64,000 nt of DNA from Streptacidiphilus melanogenes. Its GTDB lineage: Bacteria > Actinomycetota > Actinomycetes > Streptomycetales > Streptomycetaceae. Position 1 is the stretch's first letter, and each line of letters begins with the position of its first letter. The notes below the pieces were generated by a model. The model was given only the letters and a program-made list of their open reading frames with translations. It made no database searches and had not been told where the DNA came from. The DNA lies in the NCBI RefSeq assembly GCF_000787835.1, contig NZ_BBPP01000005.1:214625-278624 (forward strand), in the 5' to 3' direction. Below, one piece after another: positions 62,833 through 64,000 of this stretch. The position numbers were made by a program, and so were the translations under genes.

Positions 62833-63615
62833 ATGGCGGCATACCCGGCCGAGGTCCAGCACCCGGCGCCGACCGACCAGCCCGTCCTCGCCATGCCGCG
62901 GCAGCGCGGCGCCGCGTTGGGCCTGGCGGCCATGGCGGTCGGGGCCAGCAGCGTCATCGGCCTCGCCGGCCCCGCGATGGCGGCGGAGCACGCCGAGCGC
63001 GGCGAGCACAGCGGCGCGACGGGCTCGCTCTTCGTCGACGAGCACGCAGGCGCGGCGTCCACCGCCCACGCCTCCGACGCCGGCACCGCGCTCCTCGACC
63101 GCATCCGTACCCAGGGCGGGCCGGACCACACCTCCGCCGCGCCGACGGTGGCGCAGTCCGTCCGCCTCGAGGCCGCGGCCGCGGCCTCCGCGAAGGCCGC
63201 GGCGGCCGAGCGGGTGCGGGCCGTCGGCCCGCTCGTCCCCCCGATCGCCTGCGCCTCGACCGGCCTCGGCCGCGATGCGTCCTACTGGTCCCACCTCCAC
63301 CCGGGCCAGGACTTCCCGGCCCCCGCGGGCACCCCCGTCCGTGCGGTGGGCGCCGGGACCATCACCTCCGCCGGCTGGGCCGGCAGTTACGGCTACCGCG
63401 TCATCCAGACGCTGCCCGACGGCACGGAGATCTGGTACTGCCACCTCTCCGCGATCGCCGCCGCCACGGGCTCCGTCCCCGCCGGCCACCCCATCGGCCG
63501 CGTCGGCTCCTCCCGGGGCTTCACCACCCCCCACGTCTACATCGAGGTCCGCCCCGACGGCGCGGACCCGGTCGCCCCCGCGGCGTGGTTCGCCGCGCAC
63601 GGCCTGAGCGTCTGA
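62833..63615 (+). CDS. Secreted M23-like protein with an altered zinc site
   Basis: The 260-residue protein has a long signal peptide (GLAAMAVGASSVIGLAGPAMA, about 36-55), a helical Ala-rich linker and an M23 domain (about 165-260). HPGQDF (HxGxD) and WYCHLS are kept, but the HxH motif reads PHVYIEV, so the second His is Tyr. Catalysis is doubtful; it may bind or regulate peptidoglycan. AAGGAG precedes ATG 62833. It is under the riboswitch. Confidence 0.88.
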   Translation: MAAYPAEVQHPAPTDQPVLAMPRQRGAALGLAAMAVGASSVIGLAGPAMAAEHAERGEHSGATGSLFVDEHAGAASTAHASDAGTALLDRIRTQGGPDHTSAAPTVAQSVRLEAAAAASAKAAAAERVRAVGPLVPPIACASTGLGRDASYWSHLHPGQDFPAPAGTPVRAVGAGTITSAGWAGSYGYRVIQTLPDGTEIWYCHLSAIAAATGSVPAGHPIGRVGSSRGFTTPHVYIEVRPDGADPVAPAAWFAAHGLSV

Positions 63616-63636
63616 GTCGCAGGGTCGTTGCACTGT

Positions 63637-63794
63637 CCAGAGGCGCGGGACTCTGCTGACATTCGGCTCCGCCGCGCGGGCGCGAGAAACCACCGGCGTG
63701 CGGATGGCCCTGCGCAGTGAGGACCTTCTGCTCATCGGTGGCCTGTCGCGCCCGCGCGGCGGAGCCGCATATCAGCGGAGCCTCGCGCCCCTGG
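63637..63794. repeat. 59-bp-arm inverted repeat
   Basis: Arms 63637-63695 and 63736-63794 pair with few mismatches (core CGGCTCCGCCGCGCGGGCGC), with a 40-base loop. It is of the Streptomyces intergenic GGGGCGCG-repeat type and may end transcription of the M23-like gene. Confidence 0.75.
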
Positions 63795-63826
63795 TCTGCA
63801 ACTTCTGGGGGAGCGAAAGGCTTTGC

Positions 63827-64000
63827 CTACTTCCGGTCGGCGACGGCCCAGGAGGCCAGGGCCATGGTGCCCGCCACCGTGAGGACCGACGGCCATGCGC
63901 CCAGCTTCTTCGCCAGCGGGTGGGAGCCCGCGAACGCCGCGACGTAGAGGCCGCCCAGCGCCGCGGCCGCCTTCGGGCCGGCCGCGCGGCGCCACTGCCA
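63827..64000 (-). CDS. Membrane protein, C-terminal part
   Basis: The frame is open to the window end. The last 57 residues read WQWRRAAGPKAAAALGGLYV, then AAFAGSHPLAKKLGAWPSVL and TVAGTMALASWAVADRK: two membrane segments. The 5' part lies outside the window. Family unknown. Confidence 0.6.
   Translation of the reverse strand, partial: WQWRRAAGPKAAAALGGLYVAAFAGSHPLAKKLGAWPSVLTVAGTMALASWAVADRK

Overview
The window is about 72% GC or higher, codon third positions are almost all G or C, and many starts are GTG. Together with bldC, an Lsr2-family protein, a DUF3073 gene, a four-gene conservon, valine dehydrogenase and two cold-shock genes, this points to a chromosome of the family Streptomycetaceae (Streptomyces, Kitasatospora or Streptacidiphilus). 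This is inferred from gene content and order; no search was run.

Region 1 (1-21.4 kb) is core and syntenic with the purine/bldC part of Streptomyces chromosomes: purD (cut by the window start), an M48-like membrane protein without a visible active site, a DMFase-like protein, purC, three tRNA-Gly genes, an lsr2 paralogue, the overlapping purS-purQ-purL operon, an ECF41 sigma factor with its carboxymuconolactone-decarboxylase partner, an EamA transporter, a mycothiol-dependent-isomerase-like gene, purF, purM, DUF3073, vdh, a conserved gene and bldC. Most of de novo purine synthesis is here, in four separate transcription units. An 11-base word recurs upstream of purS, purF and bldC.

Region 2 (21.4-30.2 kb) is mixed: VIT-type transporter, secreted M23 peptidase, secreted esterase, a divergent NAD(P)-oxidoreductase/TetR pair sharing one operator, a methyltransferase, then a tRNA-Phe/Asp/Glu array with an apparent integrative-element scar at the tRNA-Phe 3' end, and a minizincin.

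Region 3 (30.2-40.2 kb) is the most irregular: a DEAD-box helicase with an arginine/glycine repeat tail, an unassigned minus-strand leader locus with an extreme Shine-Dalgarno, an SPFH protein whose proline-glycine tail seems cut by a stop, tRNA-Lys followed by gene fragments, two cspA paralogues with matching leaders, and a frameshifted serine hydrolase.

Region 4 (40.2-64 kb) has small secreted proteins, an S9 peptidase, argS, a DnaA-box pair, DedA, a crcB-DUF190-crcB fluoride operon, an LCP ligase, an OpuC-type osmoprotectant importer split by a conservon (cvnABCD) on the other strand, a MarR/MFS divergent pair, undecaprenyl-diphosphatase, and an M23-like secreted protein under a ydaO-type (c-di-AMP) riboswitch.

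The single most interesting object is the tRNA-Gly(UCC) gene at 5906-5977. Its acceptor, D- and anticodon stems are intact, but the T-loop reads GTGC instead of GTTC, D-loop position 18 is A instead of G, and the T-stem is weak. This pattern is known from staphylococcal non-proteinogenic glycyl-tRNAs that feed cell-wall synthesis.
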